Positions 44,906 through 52,998 of a stretch of 64,000 bases of DNA are shown here, one piece after another. The DNA is from JADKCL01 sp031424495 (GTDB taxonomy: Bacteria; Bacteroidota; Bacteroidia; J057; JADKCL01), in the NCBI GenBank assembly GCA_031424495.1, contig JANPHP010000437.1, positions 25,357 to 89,356 of the forward strand, in the 5' to 3' direction. A program made the translations under genes and the position numbers. Position 1 is the first letter of the stretch; every line of letters starts with the position of its first letter. The notes under the pieces are model-generated. The model was not told the DNA's origin and did no database searches. It was given only the letters and a program-made list of their open reading frames with translations.

Positions 44906-46339
44906 TCAAAAGTCGAAATAGACAAATTCCTTGTAGCCGCTGAGCATATTGAAAAAGATCACGATCGCGACCACGACCTCGATTGCGAGTCGTAAGCCGC
45001 GTGGCCCCATGCGCAAGACCTTGGGATTGCGCTCGTCTTCGCGGTTGAGCCAATCCAGCGCCAGTAGCAGGGCCACATAAACGGTCCCCGTCTTGAACAT
45101 CAAGGGTCCCGAAAAATGTGTGCCCATCGCCTTGAAATATCCTACTGCTTGGGCCAAGCTGTCGGCCCTGAAAAAAATCAGCGTGAGTGTCCACAAGGCA
45201 AAGACCATCAGCATTTGCCCAAACTCCTTGATCGAAGGCAGCCACCGCCCCTTGGCGACGACCTCGGCACGCTGCAAAAGCCGGCCTTTGATCACGTAGG
45301 GAATGAAAAGCAAGCCATTGATCAAGCCCCAGACCACAAATGTCCACTTGGCGCCGTGCCAGAAGCCCGACACCAAAAATGTGCCGATGATGGCCATGGC
45401 GATGCCCTGCTTGCGGTAGTCCCGCAGCGCCAATGATAAGGGCGTGAACAGGTAATCGTTGAGCCAAGTCGTGAGCGAGATGTGCCAACGCGACCAAAAC
45501 TCGGGGATGCTGCGGGCAAACAAGGGAAATCTAAAATTGCTCATCAGGTCAAAGCCAAAAAGCCGCGCCACCCCAATGGCGATGTCGCTGTAGCCTGAGA
45601 AGTCGCAATACACTTGTACCGTGAAGTAGATTGCCCCCAAAACCAAGGTTCCCGAGGACAGGTGCGCATGCTGCTTGAAGATGTCGTCGACGAAAACCGC
45701 GAGGTTGTCTGCGATCACAACCTTCTTGAACATACCCCAAAGGATCAGCCGGGTGCCGTCGACCCCGTTTTGATATTCAAATTTGCGGGCCTTGACGACT
45801 TGGGGCAAAAAATGGACCGCCCGCTCGATCGGCCCGGCCACGAGCTGCGGAAAGAAGCTGACAAAGGTCGCAAAGCTCAAAAAGTCCCTGATCGGCTCCA
45901 GCCGCCCTTTGTACACGTCGAGCGAGTAGCTCATGCTCTGAAAGGTGTAGAAACTGATGCCGAGTGGCAAGATGATCTGCAGGGTGAGATCGGGCATGCC
46001 GACACCGACCGATGCCCAGGCCTCCACCCAGGAGCTTACAAAGAAGTTGTAATACTTGAAAAACCCGAGGAATGTGAGGTTGATGCTCAGGCTCGTCCAG
46101 AGCAGCCAAGTGCGCTTGCGCTCATCCTCCTGCGCGCCGATGAGGCGGCCCATCGTGTAGTCGAGCACCGTGCTGAATGCCACGAGCGACAAAAACCGCC
46201 AATCCCACCAACCGTAAAAAAAGTAGCTGGAGACCAGCAACAGCAGGTTTTGTGCTTTGAGCTTGCCCTGAAAGACAAACCAATACAGCACAAAGACGAC
46301 CGGCAGGAAAATGAAAAAGACAAAGGAGGTAAAAACCAT
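44906..46339 (-). CDS. MBOAT family O-acyltransferase (AlgI/DltB-like)
   Basis: 477 residues with about ten membrane segments. MVFTSFVFFIFLPVVFVLYW and LLLVSSYFFYGWWDWRF are typical AlgI/DltB starts. LPLGISFYTFQSMSYSLDVYKG and the motif with the catalytic-type His, SGFWHGAKWTFVVWG (H328), are conserved. Such proteins move an acyl group across the membrane onto a glycan or other surface acceptor. The gene is 18 bp after an acyl carrier protein gene and 3 bp before the SGNH-like gene. Confidence 0.93.
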   Translation of the reverse strand: MVFTSFVFFIFLPVVFVLYWFVFQGKLKAQNLLLLVSSYFFYGWWDWRFLSLVAFSTVLDYTMGRLIGAQEDERKRTWLLWTSLSINLTFLGFFKYYNFFVSSWVEAWASVGVGMPDLTLQIILPLGISFYTFQSMSYSLDVYKGRLEPIRDFLSFATFVSFFPQLVAGPIERAVHFLPQVVKARKFEYQNGVDGTRLILWGMFKKVVIADNLAVFVDDIFKQHAHLSSGTLVLGAIYFTVQVYCDFSGYSDIAIGVARLFGFDLMSNFRFPLFARSIPEFWSRWHISLTTWLNDYLFTPLSLALRDYRKQGIAMAIIGTFLVSGFWHGAKWTFVVWGLINGLLFIPYVIKGRLLQRAEVVAKGRWLPSIKEFGQMLMVFALWTLTLIFFRADSLAQAVGYFKAMGTHFSGPLMFKTGTVYVALLLALDWLNREDERNPKVLRMGPRGLRLAIEVVVAIVIFFNMLSGYKEFVYFDF

Positions 46340-46357
46340 GGGCGGCCTGCTTTGGGC

Positions 46358-46594
46358 TTAGCCGTTTTGCAAGGAGGTGATCATGTCACCCACGCGTTGC
46401 CAGTTTTGGATCTCGCGTGCCTTGAAACGCTTTTTGAAAGCGGTCTCGATGTCCACGACCAGCATGACATGCGACAGCGAGTCCCAGCCTGCAACATCCT
46501 TGGCGGTCGTGTCTTCGGTGAGCACGATGCTGTTGTCGTTCAAGACTTGGCGAAACACCACTTGCAATTTGGCCAAGATTTCTTCGTTGCTCAT
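46358..46594 (-). CDS. Acyl carrier protein
   Basis: 78 residues. Phosphopantetheine site in AGWDSLSHVML (S39, in the DSL context), with flanking acidic helices and FKAREIQNWQRVGDMI at the end. This is a stand-alone carrier of the type used in FkbH/glyceryl or D-alanyl transfer, as well as in fatty-acid or polyketide systems. Immediately followed by the MBOAT gene. Its closeness to MBOAT and its strand match with the FkbH gene suggest a dedicated carrier rather than the housekeeping AcpP. Confidence 0.9.
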   Translation of the reverse strand: MSNEEILAKLQVVFRQVLNDNSIVLTEDTTAKDVAGWDSLSHVMLVVDIETAFKKRFKAREIQNWQRVGDMITSLQNG

Positions 46595-46720
46595 AGATTG
46601 TAATCCGTGATATTCTAGCTAATGGATTGCAATCGCAGCAATCCCGAGCGGCCAAGTTACCAAAATCTGCGGTGCAGCGGCGGGCTGCTATCGAAATAAT
46701 GTTGCGGTGAAGCGAGCACG

Positions 46721-47233
46721 TCAGTCGATCTTGCCGCTGCCGTCGGTGAGTTTTACGGTCAAGATTTCCTTGGTGGCAATTCGTTGCGAATCATCGAGCG
46801 CGATATACATCCACTGCTCTGTACGGCCTGGGCCACGCCCTCTTTGGGTACGGGTGTACTCCGAGTTGAGCAATGGGAACCCATTGTAAGAGGCCCAAAA
46901 AGACAAGCGGTCACGGTCTCGTGAGTTTCCAAACCAATGCACATAGGAGCTGTCCATCTCTGGGGAATTGATCATCATCTGCAATCCACGCGGGAAATAG
47001 CCATTGAGACCGATGAGACATCGGTTAAATTCCTTTTCACCAGTGTCGGTCAGTCGCAGTGTGCCAGGGTTGTCGTAGGTGAGGCTGCTGTCTTGAACGC
47101 CACCTGTGTAGTGACTCACCTCTGCTTTCTCGATGGTCCACGTACCACTCAATTCGTGACGGATATTGGCCTTTTTGCAGCCCAAGGCTAGGCAAGCAAT
47201 TAAAACCAAAAGGAGGATAGAGCACTTTTTCAT
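46721..47233 (-). CDS. Lipoprotein L2 (RHELSGTW family), duplicated pair member
   Basis: 170 residues. Lipobox near LALGCKK; then the shared head IRHELSGTWTIEKAE, repeated in the neighbour at 48093-48623 as RHELSGTWEIEKSE. It also shares HWFG/HWYG-x-RxRDR-SFWA/TFWA, GPGRTEQWMY and IATKE...LTD/LVDG. Possibly a lipocalin-like fold (GTW start). Its ATG overlaps the stop of barrel B2 (ATGA). Function unknown. Confidence 0.75.
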   Translation of the reverse strand: MKKCSILLLVLIACLALGCKKANIRHELSGTWTIEKAEVSHYTGGVQDSSLTYDNPGTLRLTDTGEKEFNRCLIGLNGYFPRGLQMMINSPEMDSSYVHWFGNSRDRDRLSFWASYNGFPLLNSEYTRTQRGRGPGRTEQWMYIALDDSQRIATKEILTVKLTDGSGKID

Positions 47234-48054
47234 TTTTGATCAGGATCGTTGATGAGCTTGAAATCGATTCCGATGTGCAGGCTGAGGCTACTGAACTTGT
47301 TCATGACCCAGGGACCGTCGTAGGGCGGGATGAATGGCTTGTCAAGCAAGGCGATATAATCTGCTGGCTTGATGGGAAGCATCGTGGATCCGACCCAACC
47401 ATCGGTCCACCCCCTGCTTGTATTGCGGTCACTAAGGTGCGCCTTCTTGCCGAAATCACCGCTGTAGCTAAGCTTGGCAAATAAGCTGAACCGATCGGTG
47501 AGTTTCTGCTCATACGTCGCGGTGAAGAATCTACCCATATTGAGGCCTTGGTAAATCCCGTTGAAGGGTCTTTCTCGTCCATGGCTCGCTGTCCCATCTG
47601 GGTATATGAAATAGGAATCAATGATGGTATTGCCCAGTTGCACACCCATGCCTAAATAGAAGGCGGATCGATCAAACTCTAAGCCATAGCTCAAATCGAA
47701 TCCTGCCAAATGCCTGTGCAATTCGAAAACACGAGATTCACTCGTCTGGTAGCCAACCTTGGCGTTTGCGCCAAGGTTGGAGGCAAAAAAACCCAATTTT
47801 ACACCAAACCAGTCCGAGTGAAAATCAAATGACGCACCGACATTGTAAGCGGTACCGATGCCAAAGCCGCCCAGCGGCTTGTCAATCTCAGCGGAAGCGT
47901 AACGATTGAAATTCTTAGCAAAGCTTGCAAAACTCCTGTTGTGGGCTGTCGAGAGTCCAGTCGAGGCCCATACATGCACCTCTTGTGCACGCAGTCCTGA
48001 GCTCCCCGCCAAAAGCAGGCTCACAAGCATGATCGAGCAGATGACCTTTACCAT
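47230..48054 (-). CDS. Barrel protein B2, duplicated pair member
   Basis: 274 residues from ATG 48054. An earlier in-frame ATG at 48093 overlaps the L1 stop (TGATG) and would give a longer n-region; both are possible. Signal peptide near GLRAQ, then repeated beta strands of an outer-membrane barrel. Shares VWASTGLSTAHNRSFASFAKNFNRY with VWVSSGPSTFHNKSYNQFAESFNAY of B1, and HLAGFDLSYG with HFLGFEMGFG. Function unknown. Confidence 0.7.
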   Translation of the reverse strand: MVKVICSIMLVSLLLAGSSGLRAQEVHVWASTGLSTAHNRSFASFAKNFNRYASAEIDKPLGGFGIGTAYNVGASFDFHSDWFGVKLGFFASNLGANAKVGYQTSESRVFELHRHLAGFDLSYGLEFDRSAFYLGMGVQLGNTIIDSYFIYPDGTASHGRERPFNGIYQGLNMGRFFTATYEQKLTDRFSLFAKLSYSGDFGKKAHLSDRNTSRGWTDGWVGSTMLPIKPADYIALLDKPFIPPYDGPWVMNKFSSLSLHIGIDFKLINDPDQK

Positions 48055-48092
48055 AGTTTTCAGATTGTCTTTCCTTCCATTGACTTTATCCA

Positions 48093-48623
48093 TCAATCCA
48101 AACTCCCATTTCCGTCCACCAGCTTCATGTGCAGCACCTCCTTGGTAGCGATCTCGCCACTTGGATCCAATTGCAGGTACATCCATTGCTCCTTGCGGCC
48201 AGGGCCATTTGCATTTTTGACCCGCGTATAGATCACAAAAATTTGATCGGCCAAGGCAAAACCGCCTTGCGCCCAAAATGTGACGCGGTCCCTCGCCCTC
48301 AGGTCACCATACCAGTGACAATATCCAGTCTGAAAAGTCTGGGTATTGTTGAGTTGATTGAATCCCAGTGGCTGATATCCCTGCGCAAAGCCAAGATAAC
48401 AATTATTGTACTCTGGTGAGGTGCCCTTTTCATCTGTCAACTCCAGCGTTCCAAGATCTTCAGTCACGATCGTGCTTACGATCTCGCCATTGGAGTAGGT
48501 GATGATTTCAGACTTTTCAATCTCCCAGGTCCCGCTCAGCTCATGGCGAATGCGGTTTTCTTTCTTGCAGCCCCACGTGAGCACAAGGATGAATGCGAAG
48601 CAAATAAATGGACGTGTTTTCAT
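48093..48623 (-). CDS. Lipoprotein L1 (RHELSGTW family), duplicated pair member
   Basis: 176 residues. Lipobox near LTWGCKK. Same head as L2 (RHELSGTWEIEKSE) and the same tail motifs (GPGRKEQWMYLQL, IATKEVLHMKLVDG). It starts 6 bp after barrel B1 ends, so B1 and L1 form one unit that was copied to give B2 and L2. It may be anchored to the inner face of the outer membrane next to its barrel. Confidence 0.75.
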   Translation of the reverse strand: MKTRPFICFAFILVLTWGCKKENRIRHELSGTWEIEKSEIITYSNGEIVSTIVTEDLGTLELTDEKGTSPEYNNCYLGFAQGYQPLGFNQLNNTQTFQTGYCHWYGDLRARDRVTFWAQGGFALADQIFVIYTRVKNANGPGRKEQWMYLQLDPSGEIATKEVLHMKLVDGNGSLD

Positions 48624-48629
48624 GGTCGT

Positions 48630-49448
48630 TTAGCGCAAAAATGAATAGGCCAATCCAATCTGAATGCCGAGGGAGCCAAACTTGTTTTGCAAGTAGTCGC
48701 CATCGTAACTATTGAAGCTATTGAGTGCTGAGTAATATGAAGGCAAATCGGTCGGGAGCTCGTCTGGCCAGTCTCCTTGGGTCACATTGAGGCCCTTGGC
48801 CATATTGTTATCTCTAAAATAGAATTTGGCAAAAAGGTCGCCGCCATAGGTCACCTTGGCCAGTGCCTTGAACTGCCCCAAGCGGTAGGTAAATTTTGCG
48901 CCGATGTAGCCACCGACATTGAATCCGTCAAAAATGCCCGTAAAATACTTTTCCTGCCCGTGGCTCTCGGTACCATCCGCATAGACATAAGAGGAGTTCA
49001 AAATGCTATTGCCCATCAAGGTGCCCCAGTTGAAGAGCAGCGCGGCGCGGCCCCAGCGTGGCCCAAACCCCATTTCGAATCCGAGAAAGTGCCGTTTCAG
49101 GTCCATGACGCGGTGGCTGTCATCGGTGTAGGACACGCGGTCCTTACTGTGTTGGTTGGATGCATAGAGGCTAAAGTCAATGATCGAGCCCTTTTCATCG
49201 TCTATGGCATCCAGAAACGACACGGTCGCTCCCCAATTGGTCACATTCCCCAAACCAAATCCATTCAAGCCCTTGTCCACCACATTGGCGTTGTAGGCAT
49301 TGAAACTCTCTGCAAATTGGTTGTAGGATTTGTTGTGAAATGTCGATGGGCCCGAGCTCACCCAGAGCTCTAGGGGCACGCCTTGGCCGTGGATCACTTG
49401 CATGCCAAGCAAACAAAAACAGCTAATCAGTAAATAGTACTTCCGCAT
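48630..49448 (-). CDS. Barrel protein B1, duplicated pair member
   Basis: 272 residues from ATG 49448 (the longer frame upstream lacks a signal). Signal peptide MRKYYLLISCFCLLGMQVIHG. Alternating strands with aromatic girdle residues; a loop carries YADGTESHGQEKYFTGIFDGF, matched in B2 by YPDGTASHGRERPFNGIYQGL. Function unknown; it is probably an outer-membrane protein. Confidence 0.7.
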   Translation of the reverse strand: MRKYYLLISCFCLLGMQVIHGQGVPLELWVSSGPSTFHNKSYNQFAESFNAYNANVVDKGLNGFGLGNVTNWGATVSFLDAIDDEKGSIIDFSLYASNQHSKDRVSYTDDSHRVMDLKRHFLGFEMGFGPRWGRAALLFNWGTLMGNSILNSSYVYADGTESHGQEKYFTGIFDGFNVGGYIGAKFTYRLGQFKALAKVTYGGDLFAKFYFRDNNMAKGLNVTQGDWPDELPTDLPSYYSALNSFNSYDGDYLQNKFGSLGIQIGLAYSFLR

Positions 49449-49509
49449 AGGGATTGAAAAATTGGTGTTGATTGAGCAAGAAGGAAAGCGGAACTGGACC
49501 AGAATGATC

Positions 49510-49926
49510 TCAAATCCGCAAAAGTTTGATTCTAAACGGATGCGGATCGGCTTGCCCGTCCTGAAGCGTCGAGATCGTTCCGATGAGTGTGTCCTTGGTC
49601 GCATCGAGTTTCAGATCGTAGCGCACGCCGCGGTACATCGGGTCCATGAACGACAATTGATCGCGGTCTCCAAAACACTTTGCATCCTCCATGGCCACAT
49701 CGGGATTGGCCAGATCACCCTTTTCAGTTTTGGTGACCTCGATGGCCTCGCATTTGCCCGAGACGGAGATGAGATAATTTTCAGTGGTTTTGGACCAGAC
49801 TTGCGCCGTGTCTGCCGCCTCCAAGATGGGATCCCAAGTGCCGTATAGGCTCTTGGTGACGGTCTTGTCGGAACAGGCTGCAAAAATCATGGCCAATGCC
49901 ACAAGGAATACCCATTGGTGCTTCAT
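49510..49926 (-). CDS. Lipoprotein L0
   Basis: 138 residues from ATG 49926 (13 in-frame residues before it lack signal features). Lipobox near FAACSDK. KSLYGTWDPIL has a GTW start like L1/L2, but the remainder (FGDRDQLSFMDPMYRGVRYDLKL) is diverged, so it is a distant relative at best. It is the first of five envelope genes located between the FkbH and ACP genes. Confidence 0.7.
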   Translation of the reverse strand: MKHQWVFLVALAMIFAACSDKTVTKSLYGTWDPILEAADTAQVWSKTTENYLISVSGKCEAIEVTKTEKGDLANPDVAMEDAKCFGDRDQLSFMDPMYRGVRYDLKLDATKDTLIGTISTLQDGQADPHPFRIKLLRI

Positions 49927-50096
49927 GTTAAACAAGAATTGGTTGGTCAAGCAAAATCTAGGCAAGGACGGCCTTGGGGCTCATTTTCACGCATTCTCCA
50001 GTGCCCTTCCCGAAGATAACGATTACTTATAGAATGGTTACAAAAGGTAAGAATTCTTCCTCGAAATCTGCCCACCAAAAGATCCCTGCAAATGGG

Positions 50097-51833
50097 CTAC
50101 TCCCCTACCGTCTCGATGAAAAACGGCGTCGCTTGGAATTCATCCACCTCCAAGACCCACAACCCATTCTGCTCGGCAAATCCCAATCCTGAATAATGGT
50201 CGGCCACCATGGCGTTTTTCGCCGTCGCGATGTACTCGCCCACCAGGCGCTTGTACCCGTGCGCGCGCGTTGCCTCCACGAGCGTGTGCAGCGTGAACGC
50301 CTCCATGCCGCGCTTGAGCACGCGGCAGCTCATGAACCAAGTGTCGATGAAGAGTTCGTCGTGGCTGCGCTTTTCCAAGATCACCACCGCGATGAGGCCA
50401 TTGTCCCCAAACTTGTCGGCGAGGTTGAATGCAAAGGAAATGTAGTTGGGGTCGGATGCGATGCGGCGGATGTCGTCCTCGGTGTAGCGCACCGTGCGCA
50501 GGTTGAATTGGTTGCTGCGCTGACTCAGTTGCGCGACGCGGGGCACGTCAAAGTCGCTGAACGGCCGCACAAAAGCCTTCATGTCGAGGCTGCGCAGAAA
50601 CTCATCGACATTGGTAAATTTTTTGCTGAGCAGGTGGCGGCTCGCCTCCTCTTGGTATTGGCGGGTGCGCTCGCCATCGGTATTGGAGTAGCTCGCCGTC
50701 TCAAAGAAGTTCTCGCCATAGAGAAACTCCAGGTATTCGGCCGGGTCTTCGGGCAATTCAGGCACCGTGACGGCGGGCAGGTTTTCCCTCACAATCTGCC
50801 GCTCGACAGGATTGTCGTCCAAGAAAACCATGCTGTCAAAACCGATGTTCAGGATCTCCTGGATGTGGCGGATGTTGTCGGCCTTGTTTTCCCAGTTGGC
50901 GACAAAGACGGCGATGTCGTCGAGGCGCAAGACCATGTCGGGGTGCTTCTCAAAGGGCTCCTTGGCGACCGACTCTGTATTTTTGCTGCACACCGCGACG
51001 ATGATGCCCCTGTCCTTGAGCGCCTTGACCCAGCGCTGCAATTCGACAAAAACCTTGCCCAGACCCAAATTGCCGACCTCGATGTTCTCGATGCCGTCGT
51101 CTCCGATGATGCCGCCCCAGGTGGTATTGTCCAGGTCCAGGATCACGCACTTCTTGAACTTGCCGACCAGTGCGCTGACCACGTCTGTGATGGCGATGGC
51201 GATCATCGCCGTGAAATTCAGGCTGTGGACCAAGTCAGTCGACACATATATATGTGGCGCATAAGCCGCTGCACGCCCCACGCGGTTGTGCAGGCTCGCG
51301 ATGTCGATGATGAAGACATTGCCATTGGCCTCGGCGAGGTCCATGAGCCCCACATTCAGGCGGCGCACTTGGTTCAGGAAACTCAGGCTGATCTTGTTGG
51401 CGAAGTGGCCGAAGACCTTGTCGTCAAGTTCCTCGATATTCCAGAGCAAGACCTTGGCTTTGGTGCGCTCGCCGAGTGTGTCGACGATTTCCTGCAACTC
51501 AGCGAGCTTCTCAGCGGCATAGTGGCGCTGTGCCTCGGGTGACTTTGCATAAAACTTGGGGAGGAGCTTTTTGGCAGTGTAGGCCACGACGACCATGTCG
51601 GGCTCAAAGGCATAGAGATCAGAACCGGGGTCGAAGACCTGCCGCTCGATCTGCCCGAAATCGGCCTCCATGACTTCGAATGCAATCCCCGACAAAAGGC
51701 CCTGCGCCACGATAGCCCTGTGCAGGAATTGTGTCGTCGAGTCGCCCAAAAGCGCGAGCTTGACGGACTTGAGTCCGGCGGGATGCCCCAATTTGGCAGC
51801 TTGAGCGATGAGTTGGTTAAATTCTAGGGCCAT
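50097..51833 (-). CDS. FkbH-type HAD-IIIC enzyme (glyceryl-ACP-forming candidate)
   Basis: 578 residues. N-terminal SGNH-like region (LALLGDSTTQFL), then the HAD core with DLDNTTWGG (D233/D235), VFVELQRWVKALKDRG, AVCSKNTES and FLDDNPVERQIV, and a C-terminal GNAT-like domain (about 430-578) with FGDNGLIAVVILE. This is the FkbH/FkbH-like layout. Characterised members take 1,3-bisphosphoglycerate and load a D-glyceryl group on a carrier protein thiol. A carrier gene and an MBOAT gene lie downstream on the same strand. Substrate assignment is by family precedent. Confidence 0.88.
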   Translation of the reverse strand: MALEFNQLIAQAAKLGHPAGLKSVKLALLGDSTTQFLHRAIVAQGLLSGIAFEVMEADFGQIERQVFDPGSDLYAFEPDMVVVAYTAKKLLPKFYAKSPEAQRHYAAEKLAELQEIVDTLGERTKAKVLLWNIEELDDKVFGHFANKISLSFLNQVRRLNVGLMDLAEANGNVFIIDIASLHNRVGRAAAYAPHIYVSTDLVHSLNFTAMIAIAITDVVSALVGKFKKCVILDLDNTTWGGIIGDDGIENIEVGNLGLGKVFVELQRWVKALKDRGIIVAVCSKNTESVAKEPFEKHPDMVLRLDDIAVFVANWENKADNIRHIQEILNIGFDSMVFLDDNPVERQIVRENLPAVTVPELPEDPAEYLEFLYGENFFETASYSNTDGERTRQYQEEASRHLLSKKFTNVDEFLRSLDMKAFVRPFSDFDVPRVAQLSQRSNQFNLRTVRYTEDDIRRIASDPNYISFAFNLADKFGDNGLIAVVILEKRSHDELFIDTWFMSCRVLKRGMEAFTLHTLVEATRAHGYKRLVGEYIATAKNAMVADHYSGLGFAEQNGLWVLEVDEFQATPFFIETVGE

Positions 51834-51944
51834 ATACCTTGTGTCTCCCTGTGAAAAATCGGAGCGCGCGCAAATTTATGGGAGACAGGGGTAGGAAAAA
51901 AATGGGATGTTGGGGAGGCTACCAAAGGCTGGGCATTCGACTAC

Positions 51945-51979
51945 TTGAATGCGACAAATGAAAAAAAGATGTATTTTTG
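51945..51979 (+). promoter_or_regulatory. Candidate promoter of the retropepsin gene pair
   Basis: TATTTTTG (51972-51979) matches TAnnTTTG, and TTG at 51945-51947 lies 24 bp before it. The ATG is at 51997. Confidence 0.4.
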
Positions 51980-51996
51980 GCTAAACGGTTGCGACC

Positions 51997-52257
51997 ATGG
52001 AAGAATTGACGATAGACCAAGTCAAAGCTTTGTACCCGGATGAATGGGTTTTGATGCAGATTGAGAACAAAGCAGAAAATGCTCCAGTGGATCGCGGCAT
52101 CGTCTTGCTGCATGGCAAAGATTACCTTGAACTCTGCTACAAGGGCAGCGAGATCGCCAAAAAATACTTGACGACCATCTTGTTTACAGGCACAACCAAT
52201 TCCAATCGCAAATGGCTCAAAGCTACGCGTTTGCCAGAGCAACCGAAGACGACCTGA
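51997..52257 (+). CDS. Small protein preceding a retropepsin gene
   Basis: 86 residues. Starts MEELTIDQVKALYPDEWVLM, a soluble helix and strand mix; no signal peptide. GIVLLHGKDYLELCYKGSE in the middle. The last 46 bp overlap the start of the retropepsin-like gene in another frame. Small proteins of this kind with the KALYPDEWVL-type start commonly sit before aspartic-protease-like genes in Bacteroidota and Cyanobacteria (from memory, unverified). The link to toxin-antitoxin biology is a possibility only. Confidence 0.68.
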   Translation: MEELTIDQVKALYPDEWVLMQIENKAENAPVDRGIVLLHGKDYLELCYKGSEIAKKYLTTILFTGTTNSNRKWLKATRLPEQPKTT

Positions 52258-52607
52258 TCGTTGTGAGTGCTAGGATTGGAAACAGCATTGTCGATTGGGT
52301 GCTGGATTCTGGAGCATCTCATACTTTCATTGACTTCGGGATTCTGATCAAGGAAGGCTATCGTTTGGGAGATACCAAGGGCTTGGTACCCGTGGAAACA
52401 GCAAACGGAATCATCCATGCGAATCGTTTTGATGTAGATCTGCTATCGGCGCTGGGAATCCAAAAGCAAAACTTCGAAGTCACTTCCTATCTATTTGACG
52501 ACCCCGAATCCACGTTTCGCGGCGTGATCGGACTCGATTTCTTGGCTGGGACCAAGTTTTGCATTGACCTTGTGGATTGCGAGATCACGATTCATCGCCA
52601 GAAGTAG
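52212..52607 (+). CDS. Retropepsin-like aspartic protease
   Basis: 131 residues. One-domain clan AA protease: WVLDSGASHTFID contains the DSGA/T catalytic loop (Asp34), GLVPVETANG is the flap region, and FRGVIGLDFL is the hydrophobic-hydrophobic-Gly motif. Active as a homodimer, as in retroviral proteases. The C-terminal strand is IDLVDCEITI. Translationally coupled to the upstream 86-residue gene by overlap. Substrate unknown. A decayed copy of the same gene lies at 54229-54423. Confidence 0.82.
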   Translation: MAQSYAFARATEDDLIVVSARIGNSIVDWVLDSGASHTFIDFGILIKEGYRLGDTKGLVPVETANGIIHANRFDVDLLSALGIQKQNFEVTSYLFDDPESTFRGVIGLDFLAGTKFCIDLVDCEITIHRQK

Positions 52608-52638
52608 TGACGGATTTGAGGATTGCGGCTCGGCAAGA

Positions 52639-52773
52639 TCAATGGTCCCACTCAAAATCAAACAGCTCCGCCAAAGTCATTCCAAAGTCCTTTGCAATCG
52701 CCGCCGCCATTTGGAGGAATGTGTTCATCGCTCCCGATCCAATCCGCGCAATTTGCCTGCACTCCACATTGAA
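52639..52773 (-). pseudogene. Truncated XRE-family HTH regulator, remnant 1
   Basis: The minus-strand frame encodes a 44-residue tail FNVECRQIARIGSGAMN..FLQMAAAIAKDFGM..LAELFDFEWDH, lacking the first helices of an HTH_3 domain. It aligns over its whole length with the remnant at 59994-60149. Truncated at the N terminus; surely nonfunctional on its own. Confidence 0.7.
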
Positions 52774-52802
52774 CGCGCACTCCGCTCTCACAGTCTAAAT
52801 CC

Positions 52803-52862
52803 CATCCGAGCCACCAACCCCTTTGGCAACTCCCACCGTTCCCCAGTCCCATAAACCGCCGC
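52803..52862 (-). repeat. Decayed copy of the lhr 3' end (short)
   Basis: About 60 bp matching the end of the lhr gene near 60157-60216 (CCACCAACC, CAACTCCCACCGTTCCCCAGTCCC). It follows XRE remnant 1 in the same order as at the intact lhr-XRE locus. Confidence 0.6.
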
Positions 52863-52998
52863 CACCTGAATATCCTCCCCCAATCAGATTCCACAAAACG
52901 AAATCCAATTGCTGGCGCTAAACCATGGGCCCAAATCGGACCTTGCCCATCCAGAAAATACGCGGAAAGATTGACAGGTTACACAATTCGTCAGTCGC

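Noticed and set aside
45614..46603. 329-codon plus-strand frame over the MBOAT and ACP genes
   Set aside because: Antisense to MBOAT and ACP genes with clear catalytic residues; highly charged shadow composition.
50196..51542. 448-codon plus-strand frame over the FkbH gene
   Set aside because: Antisense to a full-length HAD enzyme with all catalytic motifs; it is rich in His/Val/Asp as expected for a mirror frame.
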